Shown: in pieces, positions 43,483 through 51,725 of the stretch
How the letters are laid out: every line of letters starts with the position of its first letter
How positions within the stretch are numbered: position 1 is the first letter of the stretch
Assembly (NCBI GenBank): GCA_965662345.1
Contig: CBFIHE010000001.1
Span: forward strand, 146,191 to 210,190
Length of the DNA stretch: 64,000 nt
From: UBA6049 sp965662345
Lineage (GTDB): Bacteria > Bacteroidota > Bacteroidia > Flavobacteriales_G > Salibacteraceae
Reading direction: 5' to 3'
Position numbers and translations under genes: made by a program
The notes under the pieces: generated by a model
The model's input: the letters and a program-made list of their open reading frames with translations, nothing else
Told to the model about the DNA's origin: nothing
Databases searched by the model: none

Positions 43483-44670
43483 ATGAAAACAACTCAAAAT
43501 AGATTGAAGCAAATAGCGGGTAAAGTTATGGCACTTGCCCTTGTTATGCTTGCACCCGTAACGCTTATGGCACAAGATGGTGTTTCAGAAGCGGCAATGT
43601 CTGATACTACAAAAGCCTCCATTTTGGTGGGAATGCTTGTTTTTCAAGTTATTCTTCTTTTTACCGTATCAGGAATCATCAGAAGCTTAACGGGTAGTAA
43701 AGAGCTTTGGAAAAACTTTAATATGCCAAAAGCTTCAGGTTTGTCAGCTACATTGGTATTGGTTGTGTTTACAGGGGCGAAAGCTTTTGCCCAAGATGTA
43801 GCTTCCGCTGAACAAGGCTTTGTTCTTGACTCTGGTTTAGAGAATCTATTACTGGTCTTGAATGGCGTATTACTCTTAGCCATCATTTATTTGTTAAGCA
43901 CCTTACGCGGCCTAGTTTCTACATTAACAGATGCTGAGAAATCTGCTGAAGAGTTAGTAGAAGACAAGAGTTGGTTAGGTAGTATTATGCACGGTATGAC
44001 CGATGCCGTTCCCGTTGAAGAAGAAGAAGATATTCTTACAGATCACGATTATGATGGTATTCAAGAGCTAGATAACAACTTACCACCATGGTGGATCTTG
44101 GGTTTTTATATCACTATAGGATGTGCCGTATTATACATTGGGTATTATGAGTTTTACCTTGGTGGAAATATTTCTCAGCAGGAATATAGAGCAGAGGTTG
44201 TAGCTGCGGAAGAGGCGAAAGAGGCCTACTTAGCTACGCTTGGAAATTCAATAGATGAGAGTAATGTGGAGTACATCACAGATGCATCTGCATTAGCTGA
44301 AGGAAAATCAATTTATGATGCAAACTGTGTTGCCTGTCATGGTGGTGGCGGTGAAGGAGGGGTAGGTCCTAACTTAACCGATCAGTACTGGTTGCATGGT
44401 GGTGGTATTACTGATGTATTTAAAACCATTAAATATGGTGTGCCTGCTAAAGGTATGATTCCATGGGAAGATCAACTGACTCCTCCTCAAATGCAACAGG
44501 TAGCAAGCTATGTTCTCACTCTTAAAGGAACAAATCCACCTAATCCTAAAGAACCTCAAGGAGAGATTTGGGAAGAAGAAGCTGCTGCTCCAGTAGAAGA
44601 AACTCAGGCAGATTCAGCCAATACAGCTGAAGAGACTGCAAATCAAGATATGGCTGCTCTTGCGCAATAG
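43483..44670 (+). CDS. ccoP: cbb3-type oxidase subunit III (CcoP), single heme c
   Basis: A 395-residue protein. The signal-like N-terminus (VMALALVMLAPVTLMAQDG) is followed by three further hydrophobic segments (about 45-65, 85-103, 120-143) and the CcoP anchor NNLPPWWILGFYITIGCAV, LYIGYYEFYL. A cytochrome c domain with one CVACHGGGGEGG site (about C282) and distal AKGMIPWEDQLT follows. Classical proteobacterial CcoP has two hemes; this one has a single site, as in other Bacteroidota. The acidic C-terminal tail (EEEAAAPVEETQADSA) is low-complexity. The 3' end of the gene forms one arm of a terminator hairpin. Confidence 0.94.
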   Translation: MKTTQNRLKQIAGKVMALALVMLAPVTLMAQDGVSEAAMSDTTKASILVGMLVFQVILLFTVSGIIRSLTGSKELWKNFNMPKASGLSATLVLVVFTGAKAFAQDVASAEQGFVLDSGLENLLLVLNGVLLLAIIYLLSTLRGLVSTLTDAEKSAEELVEDKSWLGSIMHGMTDAVPVEEEEDILTDHDYDGIQELDNNLPPWWILGFYITIGCAVLYIGYYEFYLGGNISQQEYRAEVVAAEEAKEAYLATLGNSIDESNVEYITDASALAEGKSIYDANCVACHGGGGEGGVGPNLTDQYWLHGGGITDVFKTIKYGVPAKGMIPWEDQLTPPQMQQVASYVLTLKGTNPPNPKEPQGEIWEEEAAAPVEETQADSANTAEETANQDMAALAQ

Positions 44671-44694
44671 CAGCCATATCTTCTATCTTTTTTT
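44645..44694 (+). terminator. terminator or attenuator overlapping the end of ccoP
   Basis: A 14-bp perfect stem (arms 44645-44658 and 44669-44682, core GATATGGCTGCT) with a 10-base loop, then CTATCTTTTTTT. The left arm encodes the last ccoP residues and the loop ends in the stop codon. Ribosomes finishing ccoP would cover the left arm, so readthrough into ccoG may depend on translation. Confidence 0.75.
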
Positions 44695-44734
44695 AAAAAC
44701 ATTCCGAGATACCGCAAAGTAAAACCATGTTACT

Positions 44735-46144
44735 ATGGGCTTAGAAGAAGAAGTGAATAGAGATTCGTTCAGAGATAGCATAGCTACTATTGACGAATCT
44801 GGAAATAGAAATTACATCTACCCCAAAAAGCCTTCTGGTAAGTTTTATCAATGGCGGACTTACGTAAGCTATTTCCTTTTAACGGTGCTTTTTGGTGCAC
44901 CTTGGATTAAAATAGATGGTGAGCCGCTACTTATGCTCAATGTTCTAGAGCGTAAGTTTGTCATCTTTGGACAAATATTTTGGCCCCAAGACTTTTATCT
45001 GTTCGTAATCGGTATGATTACGATGGCAGTTTTCGTAATACTATTTACCGTAGTATATGGGAGAATTTTTTGTGGATGGATGTGTCCGCAAACCATCTTC
45101 TTGGAAATGGTTTTCCGCAAAATTGAGTATTGGATAGATGGTGACTTCCAAAGACAGAAGAAGCTTGCCAATATGCCCTGGAATGCAGAGAAAATAAGAA
45201 AAAGGGTAGCCAAATTGAGTATTTTCCTTGCCATTTCATTTTTTATAGCCAACACCTTTTTACTCTACATTATTGGTTCAGATGATTGGATACAGTTAGT
45301 AACAGATGATCCGGCAGACCATGCTGGAGGGCTAACCGCAATGGTATTATTCACCCTCGTGTTTTTTGGGGTGTTCAGTAAATTTAGAGAGCAAGCTTGT
45401 ATTGTTGTTTGTCCTTACGGTAGATTACAAGGAGTTCTTTTAGATACCAAAAGTATTGTGGTGGCTTATGACTTTGTTCGCGGAGAGAACAGAGGTCGCT
45501 TCAAAAGGAGAGAAGATCGCCAAGAGGCGGATAAAGGTGATTGTATCGACTGTCATGCATGTGTAGATGTTTGTCCTACAGGTATAGACATTAGAAATGG
45601 TACCCAATTAGAATGTGTGAATTGTACTGCGTGTATAGATGCGTGTGATGCAATCATGGATAAGGTGGGTTTTGAAAAAGGACTCATCCGCTATGCGAGT
45701 GAAGATCAGATTAAGAACAAGCGAAAAGAGGTTACCCTAACTCCTAGAATGATTGCTTATTCATCTGTTTTGGGAGTATTGTTATCCTTGCTGATTGTGT
45801 TGTTGACATTGAGGAATGATGTAGAAACAAGTATGCTACGTGCACCTGGTACAACATATCAAGAGCAAGAAGATGGTAGATTAAGCAATCTATATCAATA
45901 CAAGGTAATCAACAAGACGAATGACGCTCTACCTATTCATTTTGAGGTGCTTGAAGGTAACGCAGAGATTAAGATTGTGGGTAAAGAACTTACGCTACAA
46001 AAAGGTGAGAACATTGAAGGAGCATTGTTCATTATGCTAGATCGTTCTGAGCTAACAGGTATGAAAACCGATATCAAAATTGGAGTGTTTAGTGAAGGAA
46101 GACAGTTGGAATCTTTAGAGACCGTATTTTTGGGTCCAATCTAA
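44735..46144 (+). CDS. ccoG: cytochrome c oxidase accessory protein CcoG
   Basis: A 469-residue membrane iron-sulfur protein acting in copper handling during cbb3 assembly. Helices occur near residues 45-65, 85-110, 160-180, 205-225 and 345-365. RIFCGWMCPQTIFLEMVFRK and CIVVCPYGRLQGVLLD are family marks. Two [4Fe-4S] binding motifs: CIDCHACVDVCPTGIDI (from about residue 270) and CVNCTACIDACD. The C-terminal ~120 residues form a periplasmic Ig-like domain (VINKTNDALPIHFEVLEG). It lies 64 bp after ccoP and 10 bp before ccoH. Confidence 0.95.
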   Translation: MGLEEEVNRDSFRDSIATIDESGNRNYIYPKKPSGKFYQWRTYVSYFLLTVLFGAPWIKIDGEPLLMLNVLERKFVIFGQIFWPQDFYLFVIGMITMAVFVILFTVVYGRIFCGWMCPQTIFLEMVFRKIEYWIDGDFQRQKKLANMPWNAEKIRKRVAKLSIFLAISFFIANTFLLYIIGSDDWIQLVTDDPADHAGGLTAMVLFTLVFFGVFSKFREQACIVVCPYGRLQGVLLDTKSIVVAYDFVRGENRGRFKRREDRQEADKGDCIDCHACVDVCPTGIDIRNGTQLECVNCTACIDACDAIMDKVGFEKGLIRYASEDQIKNKRKEVTLTPRMIAYSSVLGVLLSLLIVLLTLRNDVETSMLRAPGTTYQEQEDGRLSNLYQYKVINKTNDALPIHFEVLEGNAEIKIVGKELTLQKGENIEGALFIMLDRSELTGMKTDIKIGVFSEGRQLESLETVFLGPI

Positions 46145-46154
46145 AAGTAGGTTC

Positions 46155-46595
46155 ATGAAATTTCATTGGGGTCACGGCATACTGATTGCGCTTCTTTTAA
46201 TTGTTGTTACGTTTAGTACCGCTTTGGTATTAAGTTTTAGTGATGAGAAAAATCATGAGCTCGTAACGGAAGATTATTACGCAAAAGAGCTCGCTTTTCA
46301 AGAACAAATAGATCGTTCAGATAATGCGAAAAAAGCCGGATATAGTCTGGTTACAGAACAAAATGAAGGTGGACTCTCCGTGTCTATTACTGGCTTAAAG
46401 GCTGCTGGCGTAAATGGCACAGCCAAATTGATGCGCCCAAGTGATGAAGCACTAGATTTAACTGTTCCATTATCAACTGACGGTGCTTGTTTATTTAAAG
46501 CTATAGAGTTAAAGCGCGGCAAATATGCACTTACCGTTTCTTGGGAAGAAAACGATACTTCTTATTTACTGGAGAAACAGGTTTTTGTACAATAA
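46155..46595 (+). CDS. ccoH: FixH/CcoH-family cbb3 assembly protein
   Basis: A 146-residue protein with one N-terminal helix (HGILIALLLIVVTFSTALVL) and a periplasmic beta domain. VTEDYYAKELAFQEQIDRSD, then NAKK, is the FixH signature, followed by AKLMRPSDEALDLTVPLS and KYALTVSWEENDTSYLLEKQ. FixH/CcoH interacts with the P-type ATPase and the oxidase during assembly. It is flanked by ccoG (10 bp) and the SafE-like gene (2 bp). Confidence 0.9.
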   Translation: MKFHWGHGILIALLLIVVTFSTALVLSFSDEKNHELVTEDYYAKELAFQEQIDRSDNAKKAGYSLVTEQNEGGLSVSITGLKAAGVNGTAKLMRPSDEALDLTVPLSTDGACLFKAIELKRGKYALTVSWEENDTSYLLEKQVFVQ

Positions 46596-46597
46596 GT

Positions 46598-47302
46598 ATG
46601 ATTGAATTCTGGGCAGCCATATCATTGGGGTTGGTGTCTAGCTTGCACTGTGCAAGCATGTGCGGTCCCATTGCATTCGCTTTGCCCTTAGATAGGAGTT
46701 CTTGGTTGGCAAAAACATCTGGTGCTATAGTTTATAATGGTGGCAGGATTCTAACCTATGCTACTCTTGGAGGTCTTTTTGGCTTACTTGGGAAGGCCTT
46801 TTTTACTGCGGGCTTTCAAAGGGCATTATCTATTGGTGTTGGTGTATTCTTTTTGATAGCTGTAATAGTTCCTGTAATTACCAAAGAAGGACTTTTTCTA
46901 GAGAAATGGGGCTTTCAATTCATAGGTAAGTTCAAAGGAATTTTTCAAAGACAGTTTAAGAAGAAGAATGCGCAAGCACTGCTAACCATAGGACTTATAA
47001 ACGGGCTTTTACCATGCGGTATGGTTTATTTAGGACTTGCAGGAAGCGTGGCTACTGGGAATTTTTCCGATGGATTTTTATTCATGGTATTTTTTGGAAT
47101 AGGCACATTACCTATGATGCTAGCAGCCAGTATGCTTTCTGATATGCTTTCTGTTTCTGTTCGCAGTAAAATGAGAAAGGCGGTTCCTTATTTCATTGCA
47201 GTAATGGGCATCTTGTTTATCCTAAGAGGTATGAACTTAGGTATTCACTACATAAGTCCTGAAATAGACAGGGTAGAACCTGGAGTGACAACCTGTGATT
47301 AG
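46598..47302 (+). CDS. SafE/TauE-like (CcoI-associated, YtfI-type) membrane protein
   Basis: A 234-residue inner-membrane protein with six hydrophobic segments. SLGLVSSLHCASMCGPIAF near the N-terminus and INGLLPCGMVYLGLAGSVAT in the middle, each with a cysteine in a helix, are typical of the sulfite exporter TauE/SafE-like proteins found next to fixGH and ccoI, where copper transport to cbb3 oxidase is suspected. ATG 46598 lies 2 bp after the ccoH stop; an in-frame extension to 46541 lies within ccoH and is rejected. Last gene of the cco cluster; it overlaps the convergent aminotransferase by 4 bp. Confidence 0.85.
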   Translation: MIEFWAAISLGLVSSLHCASMCGPIAFALPLDRSSWLAKTSGAIVYNGGRILTYATLGGLFGLLGKAFFTAGFQRALSIGVGVFFLIAVIVPVITKEGLFLEKWGFQFIGKFKGIFQRQFKKKNAQALLTIGLINGLLPCGMVYLGLAGSVATGNFSDGFLFMVFFGIGTLPMMLAASMLSDMLSVSVRSKMRKAVPYFIAVMGILFILRGMNLGIHYISPEIDRVEPGVTTCD

Positions 47303-48486
47303 CTAATTCTATCCATTCCTTCTTGAATGACTTTGCAGGCAGACCTTAACTCTTCTTCAGATATGGTTAAAGGAGGTGCCAGTCTAAACGCGTAATCTGT
47401 GCTTAAGAACCAAAAAGTAAGTACACCATTATCTAGGCAGTAGTCAACCACTTGTTTTACTTGTTCAAATGATGCTAAATCTATCGCTAGCATCAATCCC
47501 GATCTGCGAATTGCTTTAACTCTGTAATGAGCCAACAATTCTTCTAAAAGCTTTCCTTTTCTCTCTATAGCTTCTGTAGAAACCTCTTTGTTTAAAGCCC
47601 TAATATTCGCAGTAGCGGCAGCACAAATTAGCGGATTACCGCCAAAAGTGGTAATGTGACCCAGCATGGGGTTGTGGCTGAATAGGTTCATTAATTCTTT
47701 AGGTGCTACCATGCACCCCATGGGTAATCCTCCTGCTATAGCTTTCCCCAAAGTGAGTATATCTGGTACGATTCCGTATTTCTCAAAAGCAAAGGCATGC
47801 CCTGTACGGTAAAACCCGGTTTGAATCTCATCAATAATCAATAGTGTATTGGTTTCATCACAGCGCTTTCGTAGAGCTTGCATGTAACAAAGCTCTGGAA
47901 TGCGAACTCCGGCATCTCCTTGAATGGTTTCAGTTATGACCGCAGCAGTTTTTTCAGTTATTTCATTTAGACTTTCCAGTACATTAAATGGGATGAATTT
48001 TACATCGGGAAGCAATGGTCTGTAGGCATACTTTTTCTTTTCGTTGCCAGATACGCTTAGCGAGCCATGCGTACTACCATGATACGAAGCACGCATTGAA
48101 ATAATCTCTGTTCTTCCTGTAGCCCGCTTAGCCAGTTTTAAGGCAGCTTCGTTGGCCTCTGTTCCAGAGTTTACGAAGTAGTAGTTATTCAATTTTTTAG
48201 GAAGTAAGTTGCGCAATTCAATCGCCAAGGTATTTAGAGGCTCTTGCACATATTCTCCGTAAACCATAACATGCAGGTATTGATCTGCTTGACTCTTAAT
48301 GGCCTTTACAACATCTGGATGGCGATGACCTAAGTTATTTACGGCTACTCCAGAAATCATATCTAAATATGTCTTGCCAGAGCTGGAGATGATTTTGCTG
48401 CCCTCAGCAGAAGCAACTTCTATACCTATGGGAGTAGGTGTGGTTTGCGCCAAGTATTCTGAAAATATGCGTACCGCTTCACTCAT
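47299..48486 (-). CDS. class III pyridoxal-phosphate aminotransferase (acetylornithine/ornithine-type)
   Basis: A 395-residue cytosolic enzyme. YYFVNSGTEANEAALKLAKR binds the PLP phosphate; LLIIDEIQTGFYRTGHAFAF holds the cofactor aspartate; the Schiff-base lysine lies in DILTLGKAIAGGLPMG. HITTFGGNPLICAAATA is a conserved closing motif. Class III members act on acetylornithine, ornithine, 4-aminobutyrate and related omega-amines. The substrate cannot be decided from the sequence, and no arginine genes are adjacent. It is separated by 24 bp from the upstream Spy-like gene on the same strand. Confidence 0.88.
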   Translation of the reverse strand: MSEAVRIFSEYLAQTTPTPIGIEVASAEGSKIISSSGKTYLDMISGVAVNNLGHRHPDVVKAIKSQADQYLHVMVYGEYVQEPLNTLAIELRNLLPKKLNNYYFVNSGTEANEAALKLAKRATGRTEIISMRASYHGSTHGSLSVSGNEKKKYAYRPLLPDVKFIPFNVLESLNEITEKTAAVITETIQGDAGVRIPELCYMQALRKRCDETNTLLIIDEIQTGFYRTGHAFAFEKYGIVPDILTLGKAIAGGLPMGCMVAPKELMNLFSHNPMLGHITTFGGNPLICAAATANIRALNKEVSTEAIERKGKLLEELLAHYRVKAIRRSGLMLAIDLASFEQVKQVVDYCLDNGVLTFWFLSTDYAFRLAPPLTISEEELRSACKVIQEGMDRIS

Positions 48487-48510
48487 GAGGCAATATTATA
48501 GAACTGCACC

Positions 48511-48963
48511 TTATGGTCTACTTCCTTGATTACCTTGTTTTAGGCGTATTAATAACTCCCTTCTAAAATCGTGCTCGGCTTCGTATAAGGCTGCAACCTG
48601 TTGTGGAGTCAAGATCTTCATGAATTTGGAGTGATATTCACGTTTAATTTGGAGCACTTCTTCTTCTTTTGAAAAGCGTTCTTCAAAAAAATTAGTCAGC
48701 TCTTCATCGCTCATTTGAGAAAAATCAGGTCTCTTTTTATTGTTAGTGCCAGGCCCTCCCTCTTTTTTTAACGTGAACATTTTAGACTCAAACTCATTGT
48801 AAACAGGCCAAAATACTTGTGATTCTTCAACCGTAAGATTGAGTCTTTGAGTAATGTATGCAGACTTCTGTGCCCGAATACGATTCATCCGTTCTTCTTG
48901 GTTTTGAGCATGAACAGATATGACCGCAATAAATGCCAATAAAATTAAAATGATCTTTTTCAT
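48511..48963 (-). CDS. small periplasmic Spy/CpxP-like protein
   Basis: A 150-residue protein with a signal peptide (IILILLAFIAVISVHAQN) and an otherwise all-helical, charged sequence. SAYITQRLNLTVEESQVFWP is followed by VYNEF, and KFMKILTPQQVAALYEAEHD repeats the LTxxQ-type theme of the Spy/CpxP superfamily. In Bacteroidota such proteins commonly follow an ECF sigma/anti-sigma pair, as here (9 bp after the anti-sigma gene). A role in envelope stress or metal response is likely but inferred. Confidence 0.78.
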   Translation of the reverse strand: MKKIILILLAFIAVISVHAQNQEERMNRIRAQKSAYITQRLNLTVEESQVFWPVYNEFESKMFTLKKEGGPGTNNKKRPDFSQMSDEELTNFFEERFSKEEEVLQIKREYHSKFMKILTPQQVAALYEAEHDFRRELLIRLKQGNQGSRP

Positions 48964-48972
48964 ATGCTAATT

Positions 48973-49398
48973 CTAATAGTGTTCTTCTAATTCATAGGTT
49001 GAAATCTCGCTTTGAGATAGATAGTTGATTATGTCTTCGGCTTCGTAGCCGTTCAAAGTAACACCTGCAGTTTGTATTTGGGAAGTCGCTTCTGAGAGTT
49101 CTGATATCTCTAGTTTGTTTAGTTCGAAATCTTCAAATTGTTTCGCTTCAATTTCTGCAATAGGCGAACTGCTGTAAAAGTCAACATCTAGATTCATTCT
49201 ACTCAAAAAAGAAAACAGACCTGTTATGATGATAATTCCGGCAGCTGCTGCATATATAACTCGTTTGCTCTGCTTTGTTTCTGGCTTTTCATTCATCGCT
49301 TTGCTGATTCCATCTTTAATACGTTGCGCATCTCCAGCTCGTTTAGGAAATGGATTATTCCTCAGACCTTCATTTGATATGTTAAAATTTTCTTTCAT
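48973..49398 (-). CDS. putative membrane anti-sigma factor
   Basis: A 141-residue protein with a basic cytosolic N-terminus (about 1-46), one transmembrane helix (VIYAAAAGIIIITGLFSFLS, about 47-66) and an acidic periplasmic tail with Leu/Glu-rich repeats (EDFELNKLEISELSE). No classical zinc-binding anti-sigma motif (HxxxCxxC) is visible. The call rests on topology and on its position 24 bp after the ECF sigma gene and before the Spy-like gene. Confidence 0.65.
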   Translation of the reverse strand: MKENFNISNEGLRNNPFPKRAGDAQRIKDGISKAMNEKPETKQSKRVIYAAAAGIIIITGLFSFLSRMNLDVDFYSSSPIAEIEAKQFEDFELNKLEISELSEATSQIQTAGVTLNGYEAEDIINYLSQSEISTYELEEHY

Positions 49399-49422
49399 CG
49401 TTTCATTTGATGTTCGGGTTAC

Positions 49423-49980
49423 CTATCGGTTTAATGCGTCTTTGGCATATTCTTCAATTTTTTTCACAGCATGATGGTAACTTGCTTTAAGCGCACCAAC
49501 AGAAGTATCTGTTATTTGGGCAATGTCATCGTATTTCATCTCATCAAAATACTTAAGCTGGAATACAATACGCTGCTTTTCAGGTAGTTTTAGAACTGCT
49601 TCATGAAGTATACGTTGATAATCATCTCCATTGAAATAGACATCACTTTGAAGTTTTTGTGTGAGAGTAGATTCGTAATTCTCTAAACGTAGCAATCCTC
49701 TGCGCTTTTTCTTGCGAATAAATTGTAAGCATTCATTTGTCGCAATTCGATAGATCCATGTATACAGCGAGCTTTTCCCTTTGAAATCTTCTCGGTTCTG
49801 CCAAACCTTTATGAAGACATCTTGGGTAATGTCAGTCGCATCATCAGGATCTATTACCATCCGTTGCGCTAAGAAAAAAATACGCTCTTGATACTCCTCT
49901 AAAATGAGGTTAAACTCAGCTTCATCAGCAGGTTTGCTAGATATAGCTTTCAGATATGGAGTACTCTTCTTCAAGTGCAT
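49423..49980 (-). CDS. ECF RNA polymerase sigma factor
   Basis: A 185-residue group IV sigma factor. Region 2: FNLILEEYQERIFFLAQRMV, DDATDITQDVFIKVWQNRED and SSLYTWIYRIATNECLQFIR; region 4: LPEKQRIVFQLKYFDEMKYD and DIAQITDTSVGALKASYHHA. ATG 49980 (MHLKKSTPYLK) is preferred; the frame can be extended only to a TTG at 50001. On the minus strand a TACCTTTTG element just upstream (about 50007-49999) is close to the -7 consensus. First gene of a sigma/anti-sigma/Spy-like unit, probably autoregulated. Confidence 0.92.
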   Translation of the reverse strand: MHLKKSTPYLKAISSKPADEAEFNLILEEYQERIFFLAQRMVIDPDDATDITQDVFIKVWQNREDFKGKSSLYTWIYRIATNECLQFIRKKKRRGLLRLENYESTLTQKLQSDVYFNGDDYQRILHEAVLKLPEKQRIVFQLKYFDEMKYDDIAQITDTSVGALKASYHHAVKKIEEYAKDALNR

Positions 49981-50163
49981 ACAAGATAAGAGATGCCTCA
50001 AAAGGTAAAAGGTTTAGTGAGGAAAGAAATTTTTGTGCTTGACAATTAGAGGGCATCGACTCTGCTCTGCACTCAGAATACACAGAGAACAAGGTGTTTC
50101 CAAGTATCTAATTACAGATAGCTACGAGCTCATATTTACAAGAACGGAGAGTTAAGCTAATGA

Positions 50164-51432
50164 TTACCTTCTTTTCTTTCTTGGATTTCCATCTCGGCCA
50201 GCTCTTTTTTTATTTCTATTGGCAAAAAATTCCTGCTTTTTCCTTTGCTTTTCCTTTTCGTGCTCCTTCTTCTCGGCCGCGTTCATGGGTTTATCTGTTT
50301 GAGGAAAGGGGTTGTCTTTTACCAATGGTATTTTTTGAGAGATAAGTTTTTCAATGCTTCTGACGTAAACATTTTCTTCTGGTTCGCAAAGTGAAATGGA
50401 AATACCTTCTTCCTGAGCTCTACCACATCTGCCTATTCTATGAACATAGGTCTCAGGCTCATTGGGTATATCATAATTAATCACATAGCGCAGTTTGTCT
50501 ATATCTATACCTCGTGCAGCTATGTCTGTTGCTACTAATACCCTTACACTACCCGTTTTAAAGTCTTGAAGGGCACGCTGCCGTTGGTTTTGATTCTTAT
50601 CGCCATGAATAGCGGCACATTCAATTTTCTTCTTTTTGAGGTTTCTCACAATGCGATCTGCACCATGCTTTGTTCTTGAAAACACGAGAACTTGCTCAAG
50701 ATCTGGGTTTTTAAGAATATGAAAGAGCAAGTCTTTTTTATTAGACTTATTGGTGGTATACAGATACTGTTGAATAGTTTCTGCGGTAGAAGAAACTGCT
50801 GCAGCAGATACTCTTGTTGGTTTGCGTAAAATTTGCTGTGATAGATCTAATATATTTTTGGGCAAGGTTGCTGAGAAAAACAGTGACTGCCTCTCTTTAG
50901 GTAGCTTAGACAAGACTTTCTTAATGTCATGAATAAAACCCATATCAAGCATTCTATCTGCTTCATCTAGTACAAAGTATTTTACATCTTTCAGCGAAAG
51001 ATGTCCCTGGTCCATTAAATCTAAAAGTCTGCCAGGGGTGGCAACCAATACATCTACGCCCTTTCGTAGAGCACTAACTTGGCTTCCTTGCGTAACGCCT
51101 CCAAAAATGACCGTATTCGTTATTGAGGTATATTTGGCATAGGTTGTAAAGCTATCTCCTATTTGGATGGCTAACTCACGTGTTGGTGTAAGTACTAAAG
51201 TTGATATTTTTCTTTTTCCATTGGAGTTGCTGTCTTCATTGGAAAGGTGCTGTATAATGGGTATGGCAAAAGCTGCTGTTTTACCCGTACCTGTTTGAGC
51301 ACTTGCGAGAACATCTTCTCGGTTTAATAGCGGAGGAATAGATTTAGCTTGGATTGGGGTAGGTTCTGTGTAATTCTCTTCTTTTAAAGCTCTGAGAATG
51401 GTAGGGATTAATTTTAAATCTTCAAATTTCAT
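50164..51432 (-). CDS. rhlE: DEAD-box RNA helicase, RhlE type
   Basis: A 422-residue ATP-dependent RNA helicase. Q motif YTEPTPIQAKSIPPLL; motif I ASAQTGTGKTAAF; Ia TPTRELA; Ib TPGRLLDL; II VLDEADRMLDMGF; III FFSATLP; V VLVATDIAARGIDID; VI YVHRIGRCGRAQEEG. The C-terminal tail is Lys/Arg/Glu-rich (KEKQRKKQEFFANRNKKRAG) and likely binds RNA. ATG 51432 (MKFEDLKLIP) is chosen over in-frame upstream starts because RhlE proteins begin right before the Q motif. It probably functions in ribosome assembly or RNA decay at low temperature. Confidence 0.93.
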   Translation of the reverse strand: MKFEDLKLIPTILRALKEENYTEPTPIQAKSIPPLLNREDVLASAQTGTGKTAAFAIPIIQHLSNEDSNSNGKRKISTLVLTPTRELAIQIGDSFTTYAKYTSITNTVIFGGVTQGSQVSALRKGVDVLVATPGRLLDLMDQGHLSLKDVKYFVLDEADRMLDMGFIHDIKKVLSKLPKERQSLFFSATLPKNILDLSQQILRKPTRVSAAAVSSTAETIQQYLYTTNKSNKKDLLFHILKNPDLEQVLVFSRTKHGADRIVRNLKKKKIECAAIHGDKNQNQRQRALQDFKTGSVRVLVATDIAARGIDIDKLRYVINYDIPNEPETYVHRIGRCGRAQEEGISISLCEPEENVYVRSIEKLISQKIPLVKDNPFPQTDKPMNAAEKKEHEKEKQRKKQEFFANRNKKRAGRDGNPRKKRR

Positions 51433-51676
51433 GTTGTGTTCTGTATGTTGCATAGGGAGCAGTAATACTAAGATTGAGGTTTTTATGGGCTTAACCCTCA
51501 ACAAATGCGTGCTAACTGTGCACTGATTCTGTGGGTCAAACGTACTATAACTTCTAGAGTTGGTGATTCTAACAAGCAATTATCAATTGAAACAGATTGA
51601 ACGTGTGTTCATCAAACGTATGCTATAAGGATATAGGTATTGGTTTTGTAGATACGGATTTAGGTTTAATGGGTTA

Positions 51677-51705
51677 CAAAAAAAGCTCCTTGTTGGGGAG
51701 CTTTT
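51677..51705 (-). terminator. terminator of the transketolase operon
   Basis: The stem AAAAGCTCC (51681-51689) pairs with GGAGCTTTT (51697-51705), loop of seven, with a run of Ts on the minus strand past 51681. It lies 20 bp after the stop at 51726. The rest of the interval 51433-51725 shows nothing recognisable. Confidence 0.8.
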
Positions 51706-51725
51706 TCTATTTAAATAAGATGAGT

